Shown here one piece after another: positions 34,799 to 43,115 of a stretch of 64,000 nt of DNA. The position numbers were made by a program, and so were the translations under genes. The stretch's first letter is position 1. Each line of letters opens with the position of its first letter. Origin of the DNA: Streptomyces davaonensis JCM 4913 (GTDB taxonomy: Bacteria; Actinomycetota; Actinomycetes; Streptomycetales; Streptomycetaceae); assembly GCF_000349325.1 (NCBI RefSeq), contig NC_020504.1, positions 9,094,326-9,158,325 on the forward strand, written 5' to 3'. The notes under the pieces were generated by a model that was given only the letters and a program-made list of their open reading frames with translations, made no database searches and was not told the origin of the DNA.

Positions 34799-36298
34799 AT
34801 GACGCCCGGACACGGCAGCACGGTTGACGGGGTGCTGCGGCGCAGCGCCCGGCGCACCCCGGCACGCGTCGCGGTCGAGTACCGCGACCGGACCTGGACG
34901 TACGAGGAGTTCGACGAGGCCGTCTCCCGCGCGGCGAGCGTCCTGCTCGGCCAGGGGCTGGCCCCCGGCGACCGGGTCGGCTCCTACGGCCACAACTCCG
35001 ACGCCTATCTGATCGGCTTCCTCGCCTGCGCCCGCGCCGGCCTGGTGCACGTGCCGGTCAACCAGAACCTCACCGGCGACGATCTGGCCTACCTGGTCGG
35101 CCAGTCCGGCAGCTCGCTCGTCCTCGCCGACCCCGACCTGGCGGACCGGCTCCCCGGCGGCGTACGGACGTTGCCCCTGCGCGACGCCGACGGCTCACTG
35201 CTGGAACTGCTCGCCTCGGCACCCGCGTACGACGGTCCCGAGCCGCGCGGCGAGGACCTCGTGCAACTGCTCTACACCTCGGGCACGACGGCCCTGCCGA
35301 AGGGCGCGATGATGACGCACCGCGCGCTGGTGCACGAGTACCTGAGCGCGATCACGGCCCTCGACCTGAGCGCGGGCGACCGGCCCGTGCACTCGCTGCC
35401 GCTGTACCACTCCGCGCAGATGCACGTCTTCCTGCTGCCGTATCTCGCGGTCGGCGCGACCAACATCATCCTCGACGCCCCCGACGGCGACCGGCTCTTC
35501 GAGCTGATCGAAGAGGGCCGCGTGGACAGCCTGTTCGCACCGCCCACGGTGTGGATCGGCCTGGCCAACCGCCCCGACTTCGCCACCCGCGACCTCGGCG
35601 CGCTGCGCAAGGCGTACTACGGCGCCTCGATCATGCCGGTGCCCGTGCTGGAGCGGCTCCGCGAACGGCTGCCGGAGCTGGGCTTCTACAACTGCTTCGG
35701 ACAGAGCGAGATCGGCCCGCTCGCCACCGTCCTCGCCCCCGACGAGCACAAGGGCCGCATGGACTCCTGCGGCCGCCCGGTGCTGTTCGTCGACGCACGC
35801 GTGGTCGACGAGGACGGCAAGGACGTGCCCGACGGCACACCCGGCGAAATCGTCTACCGCTCCCCGCAGTTGTGCGAGGGCTACTGGGACAAGCCCGAGG
35901 AAACGGCCGAGGCCTTCCGTGACGGCTGGTTCCGCTCCGGCGACCTCGCGGTGCGGGACGCCCACGGCTACTTCACGATCGTGGACCGGGTCAAGGATGT
36001 CATCAACTCCGGTGGTGTGCTGGTCGCCTCGCGCCAGGTCGAGGACGCCCTGTACACCCACGACGGCGTCGCCGAGGTCGCGGTGGTCGGGCTGCCCGAC
36101 GAACGCTGGATCGAGGCCGTCACCGCCGTCGTCGTCCCGCGCGGCGAGATCACCGAGGCCGAACTGATCGACCACACACGGGAGAAGCTCGCCCACTTCA
36201 AGGCGCCCAAGCGGATCGTCTTCGTCGACGCGCTGCCCCGCAACGCCAGTGGCAAGATCCTGAAAAGGGAGCTGCGGGACCGGTTCGCCGACTCCTAG
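34799..36298 (+). CDS. Fatty acyl-CoA synthetase (AMP-forming)
   Basis: 499 residues. Motifs: LLYTSGTTALPKGAMMTHRAL, YNCFGQSEIGPLA, SGDLAVRDAHGYFTIVDR, VINSGGVLVASRQVED and the C-terminal catalytic Lys in NASGKILKRELRDRF. It activates a carboxylic acid as acyl-CoA; specificity unknown. The ATG at 34799 has no ribosome-binding site; GAGGAT 8 bases before suggests leaderless transcription. Its TAG stop is part of the putative -10 element of the next gene. It is divergent from the secreted acylase, which could supply free fatty acids. Confidence 0.92.
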   Translation: MTPGHGSTVDGVLRRSARRTPARVAVEYRDRTWTYEEFDEAVSRAASVLLGQGLAPGDRVGSYGHNSDAYLIGFLACARAGLVHVPVNQNLTGDDLAYLVGQSGSSLVLADPDLADRLPGGVRTLPLRDADGSLLELLASAPAYDGPEPRGEDLVQLLYTSGTTALPKGAMMTHRALVHEYLSAITALDLSAGDRPVHSLPLYHSAQMHVFLLPYLAVGATNIILDAPDGDRLFELIEEGRVDSLFAPPTVWIGLANRPDFATRDLGALRKAYYGASIMPVPVLERLRERLPELGFYNCFGQSEIGPLATVLAPDEHKGRMDSCGRPVLFVDARVVDEDGKDVPDGTPGEIVYRSPQLCEGYWDKPEETAEAFRDGWFRSGDLAVRDAHGYFTIVDRVKDVINSGGVLVASRQVEDALYTHDGVAEVAVVGLPDERWIEAVTAVVVPRGEITEAELIDHTREKLAHFKAPKRIVFVDALPRNASGKILKRELRDRFADS

Positions 36299-36301
36299 GA
36301 T
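36296..36301 (+). promoter_or_regulatory. Probable -10 element TAGGAT of a leaderless promoter
   Basis: TAGGAT contains the TAG stop of the acyl-CoA synthetase gene and is followed 7 bases later by GTG at 36309. Same arrangement as at 10378. Confidence 0.45.
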
Positions 36302-36308
36302 CACGGTC

Positions 36309-37178
36309 GTGCCGACCTTCACAGCAGCCGACGGAACCCGACTCGCCTACCACCAGCACGGGGAGGGCGAGCCCCTGCTCGTCGTGCCCGGCGGGCCGAT
36401 GCGTGCCTCCTCCTACCTCGGGAACCTGGGCGGACTGGACGCCGGGCGCCGGGTGATCCGGCTCGATCTGCGCGGCACGGGCGATTCGTCGGTGCCGGCG
36501 GATCCGGGGACGTACCGCTGCGACCGGCTCGTGGCCGATGTGGAGGCGCTCCGGGCCCACCTGGGCCTGGACCGGATCGACCTGCTGGCCCACTCCGCGG
36601 GCGGCAGCCTCGCCCTGCTCTACGCCGCCCGGTACCCGGAACGCATCCGGCGCCTGGTCCTGGTCACCGCCAACCCGTGGGCGCTGGGCATCCCCGCGGC
36701 CCCCGAGGACCGCCTGGCCGCCGCCCGGCTCCGCAAGGACCAGCCCTGGTTCGAGGAGGCGTTCCCGGCGCTGGAGTCCTGGCTCGCGGGCACCGGCGAG
36801 GCCGGCCCGGAGATCTCCCCGTTCTTCTACGGCCGCTGGGACACCGCGGCCCAACGGCACGACGCCCTCGCGGACCAGGAGTTCAACGACGAGGCCGCGG
36901 GCGTGTTCGGCTCCGAGGGTGCCTACGACCCACCCGCGACCAGCGCCGCCCTGGCCCTGCTGACCGCCCCCGTCCTGGTCCTCGCGGGCGAGGCCGACGG
37001 CGCCCCGAACCCCGAACTGGCCCGCCGCATCACGGAGTTCCTCCCGAACGCCGAACTCGCGGTCCAGCCCGGAGCCGGGCACTTCCCCTGGCTGGACGAC
37101 CCGGAGTGGTTCGTGCGCCGGGTGGCCGGGTTCCTCGACGCCGGCCTCAGCCGCCGTCCGGGCCGTACGCCGTCATGA
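36309..37178 (+). CDS. Alpha/beta hydrolase (proline iminopeptidase-like)
   Basis: 289 residues. LLVVPGGPMRASSYL (oxyanion hole), LDLRGTGDSSVP and the nucleophile elbow LLAHSAGGSLALLYA show a classic Ser hydrolase; the last HFPWL supplies the catalytic His. The resemblance is to proline iminopeptidases, but esterase activity is equally likely. GTG start 36309 with a leaderless-type promoter. Its last 32 bp overlap the 3' end of the convergent sulfatase-like gene. Confidence 0.9.
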   Translation: MPTFTAADGTRLAYHQHGEGEPLLVVPGGPMRASSYLGNLGGLDAGRRVIRLDLRGTGDSSVPADPGTYRCDRLVADVEALRAHLGLDRIDLLAHSAGGSLALLYAARYPERIRRLVLVTANPWALGIPAAPEDRLAAARLRKDQPWFEEAFPALESWLAGTGEAGPEISPFFYGRWDTAAQRHDALADQEFNDEAAGVFGSEGAYDPPATSAALALLTAPVLVLAGEADGAPNPELARRITEFLPNAELAVQPGAGHFPWLDDPEWFVRRVAGFLDAGLSRRPGRTPS

Positions 37179-38892
37179 ACCGGTCCCGGAACTTGTCCAT
37201 CGGCCACTGAGGCGCGTCCTTCGCCGGTTTCAGGCCGTCCGTCCAGCCCCAGTCCTCGACCCGCTCCAGGACCTTCGGGTCGCGGGCGACGATGGTGACG
37301 GGGACGTCCTTGCTCCGGCTGCCCGCGGTGACCGTCGGCACCGGCTGGTGGTCGCCGAGGAAGACCAGGACCGTGTCGTCGTCGCCGTAGCGCTCGACGT
37401 ACTCGACGAGGCTGCGCAGCGAGTACTCGATGGCGTTGGCGTACTCGGCGCGGACGTCGTCCGGGTTCTTCCAGACCTCCTTGGGGTCCTTGCCCTCCTC
37501 CTTGATCCCGTGGAAGACCGAGCCGTCGCCGAGGTCCTCCCAGTCGATCATGCGGGCGACCGGCGCCCAGGGGTTGTGGCTGGAGGCCAGGATGATCTCG
37601 GCCATGATCGGCTCGCGGTCCTTCTTGCCGTGCTCAAGGCGCTCGAAGGCCTCCAGGCTGAACTGGTCCGGCACCGGGGTCCAGCTGAAGTAGGGGCCGT
37701 GGTAGCCGAGATGCTCGGAGTCGTAGATGCGGTCCAGGGCGAAGAACTCGCCCTCCGGCCAGGCCCGGCGGACCCCGGGCACGACGCCGACCGTGCGCCA
37801 GGCGCCGGTCTTGCGGAAGTAGCTGTTCAGCGTGGCGCGGTCGCTGGTGGTCAGACTCCGGTACCGCTGCTGGTTCTTGATCCACAGGCCGGACAGGAAC
37901 GTGGAGTGGGCGAGCCAGCTGCCCGCGCCGGTCACCGGCGACTTGAGCCAGCCGCTGCGCGAGGCGAACCCGGCCGCCTTCAGCCTGCCGGTGCCCTCGT
38001 CGAGCACCGAGTCGATCTGCCGGGACATCGCCGGATCGTCGATCGCGACCCGGCCGTAGCTCTCGATGAAGGTGAACAGCACGTCCTTGCCGCGCAGTCC
38101 GGTGAGCAGCTGGTCGGGCGGGGTGTCGGCGAAGGCGTCGACCGCGGCCTGCTTCCGGAAGACCTCCGCGTCCCGCAGCCCGGCCCGCACCTGCTCGACG
38201 CGGTTGTCGACGTAATCGGCGTTGATCTTCGAGGCGAGCGGCACCTCGGTGACCTGCACGCCCAGCGTGACGCAGGTGATCCACGCGGTGCCGAGGATCA
38301 GCGTGGTCCGGGTGGCCACCGGCCGGTGCCGGACCATGAGTTCGGTCAGCCGCACGGTCGCCAGCGTCGTCGCGACGAGGACGACCACCAGCAGCACCAG
38401 CACCCCCGCCACGGCGAGGACCTGCCCGGTCCGCCCGAACGACTCCCGCACGAACTCCGCCGCGTCGTCCAGCAGGATCCAGTCCAGGACCAGGTCGAAG
38501 GGGCGGGCCAGCACCTGGTAGAAGCCCATGTCCAGGAACTTCAGGACGGAGAGCAGACCGAGCAGGACTCCGGTCGCCACCGCGACGATCCGCCGTGGCC
38601 GAGGGGGCAGCGAGAGGAGCAGTCCCGCGAGGAGGACACCCTCGGCGGGGATCCGGAAGAACGCGCCGAACGACAGCCGTTCGACGCGGTTCGGCAGCAG
38701 CAGCGCGCACAGCACCAGGGCACCGGCGAGCACGGTCGTCGCCACGGTGACGCCCCGGGCCGCCCGGGGATGGCGTAGCCGCCATCCGAACAGTCCGGGG
38801 CGCTGAGGCGCGTCCTCCGCCCGGCTCTCCTCCTTCGTCCCCTCCGTCTCCTCCGTCTCGGTGTCCGGCAGTTGGCCCGTGACTTGCGACAC
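37147..38892 (-). CDS. Membrane-bound sulfatase/phosphoglycerol-transferase-like enzyme (alkaline phosphatase superfamily)
   Basis: 581 residues. An N-terminal charged tail (about 1-45) and five hydrophobic segments (about 50-205) precede an extracellular catalytic domain starting KDVLFTFIESYGRVAID, the Thr/Ser-containing metal site of LTA-synthase-like and sulfatase-like enzymes. LASSHNPWAP and the VLVFLGDHQPVP stretch provide the remaining metal ligands. It could transfer phosphoglycerol or cleave a sulfate/phosphate ester at the surface. The GTG at 38892 has AAAGGGA upstream. Its 3' end overlaps the alpha/beta hydrolase gene by 32 bp. Confidence 0.85.
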   Translation of the reverse strand: MSQVTGQLPDTETEETEGTKEESRAEDAPQRPGLFGWRLRHPRAARGVTVATTVLAGALVLCALLLPNRVERLSFGAFFRIPAEGVLLAGLLLSLPPRPRRIVAVATGVLLGLLSVLKFLDMGFYQVLARPFDLVLDWILLDDAAEFVRESFGRTGQVLAVAGVLVLLVVVLVATTLATVRLTELMVRHRPVATRTTLILGTAWITCVTLGVQVTEVPLASKINADYVDNRVEQVRAGLRDAEVFRKQAAVDAFADTPPDQLLTGLRGKDVLFTFIESYGRVAIDDPAMSRQIDSVLDEGTGRLKAAGFASRSGWLKSPVTGAGSWLAHSTFLSGLWIKNQQRYRSLTTSDRATLNSYFRKTGAWRTVGVVPGVRRAWPEGEFFALDRIYDSEHLGYHGPYFSWTPVPDQFSLEAFERLEHGKKDREPIMAEIILASSHNPWAPVARMIDWEDLGDGSVFHGIKEEGKDPKEVWKNPDDVRAEYANAIEYSLRSLVEYVERYGDDDTVLVFLGDHQPVPTVTAGSRSKDVPVTIVARDPKVLERVEDWGWTDGLKPAKDAPQWPMDKFRDRFMTAYGPDGG

Positions 38893-39028
38893 CCGTGGTC
38901 CCTTTCCCTACGTCCCGTCATCATGCGTACGGTCGGCCGTCGACTTGCGTTCATGTGCCGGGCCGGTCGAACGCACACGGTACGCGCGCACGGGGCAGGT
39001 CACCGCGGGACACCGCGGTCGTGTCGGC

Positions 39029-39448
39029 TCAGTCGACGGGACTGGGGCCGCGCCGCACGCACAGGGCCCAGATGATCAGCGCCGATATCGCGATCAGCAC
39101 CACCGACCACACCGGGTAGTACGGCAGGGACAGGAAGTTGGCGATGATCACGAGGGCGGCGATCGCCACCCCGGACACCCGCGCCCAGGTCTGCTCGCTG
39201 AACAGGCCGAGGGAGACCAGTACGGCGACCGCGCCCAGGATCAGATGGATCCAGCCCCAACTGGTCAGATCGAACTCGAAGACGTAGTTGGGGGTGCTGA
39301 CGAAGACATCGTCCTCGGCGATCGCCATGATGCCGCGCGTGATGTCGAGTATGCCGGCGATCATCAGCATCACGGCGGCGAAGACCGTCAGGCCCTCGGC
39401 CCAGCCCTGCTTCGCGGTTTGGGGTGGTGCGCTGTGTGTCGCAGTCAT
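39029..39448 (-). CDS. Four-helix DUF7144-type membrane protein
   Basis: 139 residues with four membrane segments (LTVFAAVMLMIAGILDITRG, WIHLILGAVAVLVSLGLF, VAIAALVIIANFLSL, VVLIAISALIIWAL). The LxGxxxxxxG-like pattern with ITRGIMAIAEDD and FEFDLTSWGWIHL is found widely in stress-associated actinobacterial proteins. Function unknown. The start overlaps the SHOCT gene stop (ATGA), so the two are one operon, second in order. Confidence 0.87.
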   Translation of the reverse strand: MTATHSAPPQTAKQGWAEGLTVFAAVMLMIAGILDITRGIMAIAEDDVFVSTPNYVFEFDLTSWGWIHLILGAVAVLVSLGLFSEQTWARVSGVAIAALVIIANFLSLPYYPVWSVVLIAISALIIWALCVRRGPSPVD

Positions 39449-39894
39449 GCTGCCGCCTCCTTACGGGCGCCCGCGGGGCCGTAGTCGGTGAAGATCAGGG
39501 CCTTGGCCCGCTGGAACTCTTCCTCCGTGATGTGGCCGCTCTCCTTGAGCCGCGACAGCTTGGTCAGCTCGTCGGCGCTGCTGGGCCGGCCGCCGGCGGT
39601 CTCACGCACGTAGGAGTCGAAGGCCTCCTGCTGCTCGCGGGCCTGCGCGATCTCCCGGCGTCCCATGTTCTTGCCCCGTGCGATGACGTAGACGAACACG
39701 CCCAGGAAGGGCAGCACGACGACGAAGACGAGCCAGCCGGCCTTGGCCCAGCCGCTCAGCGCGTCGTCGCGGAAGATGTCCACGATGATCCGGAACAGCA
39801 GGATGAACCACAGGATCCACAGGAAGAACCAGAGCATCGCCCAGAAGGTGCTCAGCAGCGGGAAGTCGTACGCGAGGTACATCGCTGTGCTCAT
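39445..39894 (-). CDS. SHOCT-domain membrane protein with PLDc_N-like region
   Basis: 149 residues. Two hydrophobic segments (FWAMLWFFLWILWFILLFRI and AGWLVFVVVLPFLGVFVYVI) form a cardiolipin-synthase N-terminal-like region; the C terminus is a SHOCT helix hairpin (ELTKLSRLKESGHITEEEFQRAK). SHOCT modules link membrane proteins to oligomers. The ATG at 39894 has GGAGG 8 bp upstream; a longer upstream reading has no support. A TCACCC-N5-GGGTGA palindrome lies 78 bp upstream, with DUF7144 next in the operon. Confidence 0.88.
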   Translation of the reverse strand: MSTAMYLAYDFPLLSTFWAMLWFFLWILWFILLFRIIVDIFRDDALSGWAKAGWLVFVVVLPFLGVFVYVIARGKNMGRREIAQAREQQEAFDSYVRETAGGRPSSADELTKLSRLKESGHITEEEFQRAKALIFTDYGPAGARKEAAA

Positions 39895-39971
39895 GTTGTC
39901 GCCTCCGTCCGGGCCCAGGCCCGACTGTCGTTGTCCGTTTTGAGCGTGCCCACGGCAAGGTGGGGGCGGCC

Positions 39972-39988
39972 TCACCCTCCGGGGGTGA
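39972..39988. promoter_or_regulatory. 17-bp palindrome TCACCC-TCCGG-GGGTGA
   Basis: Lies 78 bp ahead of the SHOCT gene start and 9 bp after the end of the HdeD-like gene. It shares arms and spacing with sites at 40724, 42568 and 44832. Confidence 0.55.
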
Positions 39989-39997
39989 TCTGGCGGC

Positions 39998-40621
39998 TCA
40001 GGCGGTGATCCGCCGGATCGCCGCACGCCAGGCGAAGGCCACCGCGAGTTCCATCAGGCCGAGCAGCACCAGCCACAGGCCGAGCAGCCGGGTCAGGGCC
40101 ACCGCCGACTCGCTCGGCAGGGCCAGCACCACGATCCCCGCGACGATGCCGAGGAGCGCCGCGCCGAAGAGGACGCCCCGGTGCGGCAGATCCTTCGCGG
40201 CGAGCGCCGCGTAGGCGGTCAGCAGCCCGGAGACCAGCCACACCACACCGACGATCACCGACAGGGCGGCGATGGTCTGAAGCGGGTTCCGCATGCACAG
40301 CACCCCGGCCAGCACGTACAGCACCGCGGTCAGCAGCCCCGGCACCCGCTCACCCCGGTCCTGGCCGAAGACCGCCACGAACCGGAACGCGCCCGTGACC
40401 AGCAGATACAGTCCGAAGAGCACGGCGACCACCTGGAGGGTGGCGTCCGGCCAGACCAGCAGCAGGATGCCCGGCAGCAGGGTGGCGAGCGCCGATCCCA
40501 GCATCCAGGTCCAGGAGCCGCCGAGCCGGCCGAGGACGTCCTCGGGGTCCTCGCGGGCCGTCCCGCCGGGGGGCTGCCCGGGCGCGGCCCCCGGCCGTGC
40601 CGAGGCATGCGATTCGGTCAT
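39998..40621 (-). CDS. HdeD-like membrane protein (DUF308)
   Basis: 207 residues with six hydrophobic segments after a 35-residue Gly/Pro-rich N terminus. Paired segments ALATLLPGILLLVWPDATLQ and GVLFGAALLGIVAGIVVLAL match the repeated DUF308 units of HdeD, an acid-resistance membrane protein of enteric bacteria. Role in Streptomyces unknown, probably general stress. The ATG at 40621 has GAGGAGG upstream, and a large palindrome lies 102 bp upstream, between this gene and the divergent DUF2252 gene. Confidence 0.88.
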   Translation of the reverse strand: MTESHASARPGAAPGQPPGGTAREDPEDVLGRLGGSWTWMLGSALATLLPGILLLVWPDATLQVVAVLFGLYLLVTGAFRFVAVFGQDRGERVPGLLTAVLYVLAGVLCMRNPLQTIAALSVIVGVVWLVSGLLTAYAALAAKDLPHRGVLFGAALLGIVAGIVVLALPSESAVALTRLLGLWLVLLGLMELAVAFAWRAAIRRITA

Positions 40622-40720
40622 GGCTCCTCCTCGCCCCGACGGGACACGCCGCCGCCGGGACCGGCGGGGGCGGTGTGTGGAGTTCCCACCGGGCCAGCGT
40701 CGCCCGCCCCGAACCGCACC

Positions 40721-40743
40721 GGATCACCCGTCACGGGTGATCC
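40721..40743. promoter_or_regulatory. 23-bp perfect palindrome (core TCACCC-GTCAC-GGGTGA at 40724-40740)
   Basis: GGATCACCCG-TCA-CGGGTGATCC has 10-bp perfect arms. It stands between the divergent HdeD-like (102 bp) and DUF2252 (74 bp) genes, the best-conserved of four sites of this kind in the region, so both genes may share control. Confidence 0.65.
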
Positions 40744-40814
40744 TCGGCGCCGGGGCGGCGGCGAGGGTGGACTGGGAAGTGCCCCGGCACACGCAGCCGA
40801 CGAGGAGGCCTGCC

Positions 40815-42221
40815 ATGACCCAACGGAGCGCGTACTCCGTACACCTGACGCCGGGCGAACGGGTGACCTTCGGCAGGCAGGCGCGCAGCCGCGTGCCCCG
40901 CTCGGCCCAGGGACGGTTCGACCCCGGCTCCGGCCGCTTCGATCCGGTCGAGGTGATCGAGACCCAGTCGGCGACCCGGCTGCCGGAACTGGTCCCCCTC
41001 CGCTACGGCCGCATGCTGGAGTCGCCGTTCCGCTTCTACCGCGGCGCGGCGGCGATCATGGCGGCGGATCTGGGCGCGACCCCGGACACCGGGCTCACGG
41101 TCCAGCTCTGCGGCGACGCCCATCTGCTGAACTTCCGGCTGCTGGCCTCGCCGGAGCGGCATCTCGTCTTCGACATCAACGACTTCGACGAGACCCTTGC
41201 CGGGCCGTTCGAGTGGGACGTCAAGCGACTGGCCGCCAGCTTCGCCATCTCCGCCCGGGCGAGCGGCTTCACGACCGCGGAACAGGACGAGGCCGTGCGG
41301 GAGTGCGTACGGGCCTACCGGCTGCGGATGCGGGAGCTCGCCGGAATGCGCGCACTGGACATCTGGTACGCCCAGGACGACGCCGACTCCATGCAGGCAC
41401 TGATGGCCTCGTCCATGGACAAGAAGGCCAGACGGCGCACCGCACAGGCCACGGCCAAGGCCCGCACCCGCACCCACATGCAGGCCTTCGCCAAGCTCAC
41501 CGCGGACACCCCCGAGGGACGGCGCATCGCCCCCGACCCACCGCTGATCACCCCGCTCGCCGACCTGACCGACACCAGTGCCGCCGAGACGGAGAAGGAA
41601 CTCGCCACCGTCCTGGACCAGTACACGCACACCCTGTCCGCCGAGCGCCAGCACCTGCTGCGCCACTACCGGCTCGTCGACGTGGCCCGCAAGGTCGTGG
41701 GCGTCGGCAGCGTCGGCACCCGCTGCTGGATCCTGCTCCTGCTCGGCCGGGACGACGACGATCCCCTCCTGCTCCAGGCCAAGGAGGCCCAGCGCTCGGT
41801 GCTCGCCGCGCACACGGGCGGCGACGACTACGACAACCAGGGCCGCCGCGTGGTCGACGGGCAGCGGCTCATCCAGACCACCAGCGACATCCTCCTGGGC
41901 TGGACCCATGTCACGGGCCTCGACGGCCGCGAGCGCGACTTCTACGTACGGCAGCTGCGGGACTGGAAGGGCATCGCCCGCCCCGAGACCATGGACCCGC
42001 CCTTGCTGAACCTCTTCGCCCGGCTGTGCGGCGCCTCCCTGGCCCGCGCGCACGCCCGGTCAGGCGATCCCGTCGCCATCGACGCCTATCTCGGCGGCAG
42101 CGACCGCTTCGACCGAGCGCTGACGGGGTTCGCGCAGCTGTATGCCGATCGGAACGAGCGGGACTTCGAGGCGCTTGGTGCGGCCGTCCGCTCCGGGAGG
42201 GTCACCGCTCGCACCGCTTGA
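40815..42221 (+). CDS. DUF2252 protein
   Basis: 468 residues. The sequence shows the DUF2252 hallmarks QLCGDAHLLNFRLLASPE and DINDFDETLAGPFEWDVKRLAAS, which resemble the kinase-like active-site HxxN/DFD pattern, so an ATP-dependent phosphotransferase-type fold is likely. No function is assigned to the family. The ATG at 40815 has GAGGAGG 6 bp upstream. It is divergent from the HdeD-like gene, with a shared palindrome. The 3' end carries an 11-bp direct repeat. Confidence 0.88.
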   Translation: MTQRSAYSVHLTPGERVTFGRQARSRVPRSAQGRFDPGSGRFDPVEVIETQSATRLPELVPLRYGRMLESPFRFYRGAAAIMAADLGATPDTGLTVQLCGDAHLLNFRLLASPERHLVFDINDFDETLAGPFEWDVKRLAASFAISARASGFTTAEQDEAVRECVRAYRLRMRELAGMRALDIWYAQDDADSMQALMASSMDKKARRRTAQATAKARTRTHMQAFAKLTADTPEGRRIAPDPPLITPLADLTDTSAAETEKELATVLDQYTHTLSAERQHLLRHYRLVDVARKVVGVGSVGTRCWILLLLGRDDDDPLLLQAKEAQRSVLAAHTGGDDYDNQGRRVVDGQRLIQTTSDILLGWTHVTGLDGRERDFYVRQLRDWKGIARPETMDPPLLNLFARLCGASLARAHARSGDPVAIDAYLGGSDRFDRALTGFAQLYADRNERDFEALGAAVRSGRVTARTA

Positions 42222-42241
42222 GACGCCGGTACCGCTTGAGA
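42213..42241 (+). repeat. 11-bp direct repeat ACCGCTTGAGA at the 3' end of the DUF2252 gene
   Basis: ACCGCTTGAGA occurs at 42213 and again at 42231, 18 bp apart; the first copy contains the stop codon. Possibly the trace of a small tandem duplication. Confidence 0.6.
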
Positions 42242-42270
42242 GGCAGTGTCACGACCGTCCGGCCCGGGGC

Positions 42271-42468
42271 TCACTCGGGCCGGCGGCGCATCTCCACGAT
42301 GCGCAGCCCCAGGGACTGGCAGCGGGCCACGAGACCGTAGATGTGGGCCTCGTCGAGCACGCGACCGAACAGGATGGTCTGGCCGGCCATCACCACGTGG
42401 CTCAGTTCCGGGAAGGACTTGGCGAGTGTCTCCGACATCTGCCCGTCGACACGGATCTCATAACGCAT
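42271..42468 (-). CDS. Small conserved hypothetical protein (65 residues)
   Basis: 65 residues beginning MRYEIRVDGQMSETLAKSFP and ending MRRRPE. An alternating beta/helix pattern; no membrane segment or signal. I know no function. The ATG at 42468 with GGGAGAA 6 bp upstream is preferred over a longer reading. A TCACCC-type palindrome lies 100 bp upstream. Its presence in the same putative regulon suggests a stress role. Confidence 0.75.
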   Translation of the reverse strand: MRYEIRVDGQMSETLAKSFPELSHVVMAGQTILFGRVLDEAHIYGLVARCQSLGLRIVEMRRRPE

Positions 42469-42567
42469 GGGCGTTCTCCCGCGGAAGGTGGTGCGCGGGC
42501 GGAGGTGAAAGATGCGCGGGGACGGCACCCCGCCCTTCGATACTCCAGGGCGCACCGTCCGGCGGCC

Positions 42568-42584
42568 TCACCCGGCAGAGGTGA
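42568..42584. promoter_or_regulatory. 17-bp palindrome TCACCC-GGCAG-AGGTGA
   Basis: Five of six arm positions pair. Lies 100 bp ahead of the 65-residue gene start, next to the end of the upstream membrane protein gene (42594). Confidence 0.5.
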
Positions 42585-42593
42585 TAGTGCGCA

Positions 42594-43115
42594 TCAGTGC
42601 TTCACGAACAGCTTGACGCCGACGATCAGCAGACCGAGCAGCAGATTGATGGAGGCGCTGACGACCACCAGCCGCCAGGAGGCGCCCACCCGCTGCGCCG
42701 CCCGCACCGACCAGCCCACCTGCCCCACCACGGCGACACACAGCGCCAGCCAGACGGCGCCCTGCACATCCAGGCCCAGCAGCGGGCTCACGGCGATGGC
42801 GAGCGCCGGAGGCAGGGCGGCGCGCAGGATCGGCCACTCCTCGCGGCACACCAGCAGCACCGTGCGCCGGTCCAGGGCGCGGCGCGCCAGCCGCTCACCG
42901 AACAGCTTGGCGTGCACATGCGCGAGCCAGAAGACGACGCCGGTCAGCACCAGCAGCACGACCAGTTCCACCCGGGGAAAGTTGCCGAGCGAACCGGCGC
43001 CGAGCACCACGGAGGCGGCGAGCAGCGATCCGTAGACGCCCCCGGTGTAGTCGGCGTGGGCCCGCCGCTCGGCGCGGCGCGCGGCACGGGCCGCTTTGGC
43101 TTCCGCGGACTTCAC
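42594..43115 (-). CDS. Small integral membrane protein of unknown function
   Basis: 173 residues. A basic N terminus (KSAEAKAARAARRAERRAHA) and four or five hydrophobic segments, ending LLLGLLIVGVKLFVKH. No family recognised. The start overlaps the MFS exporter stop by 4 bp (ATGA), so it is cotranslated with the exporter and may be an accessory factor. Located second in the operon. Confidence 0.75.
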   Translation of the reverse strand: MKSAEAKAARAARRAERRAHADYTGGVYGSLLAASVVLGAGSLGNFPRVELVVLLVLTGVVFWLAHVHAKLFGERLARRALDRRTVLLVCREEWPILRAALPPALAIAVSPLLGLDVQGAVWLALCVAVVGQVGWSVRAAQRVGASWRLVVVSASINLLLGLLIVGVKLFVKH

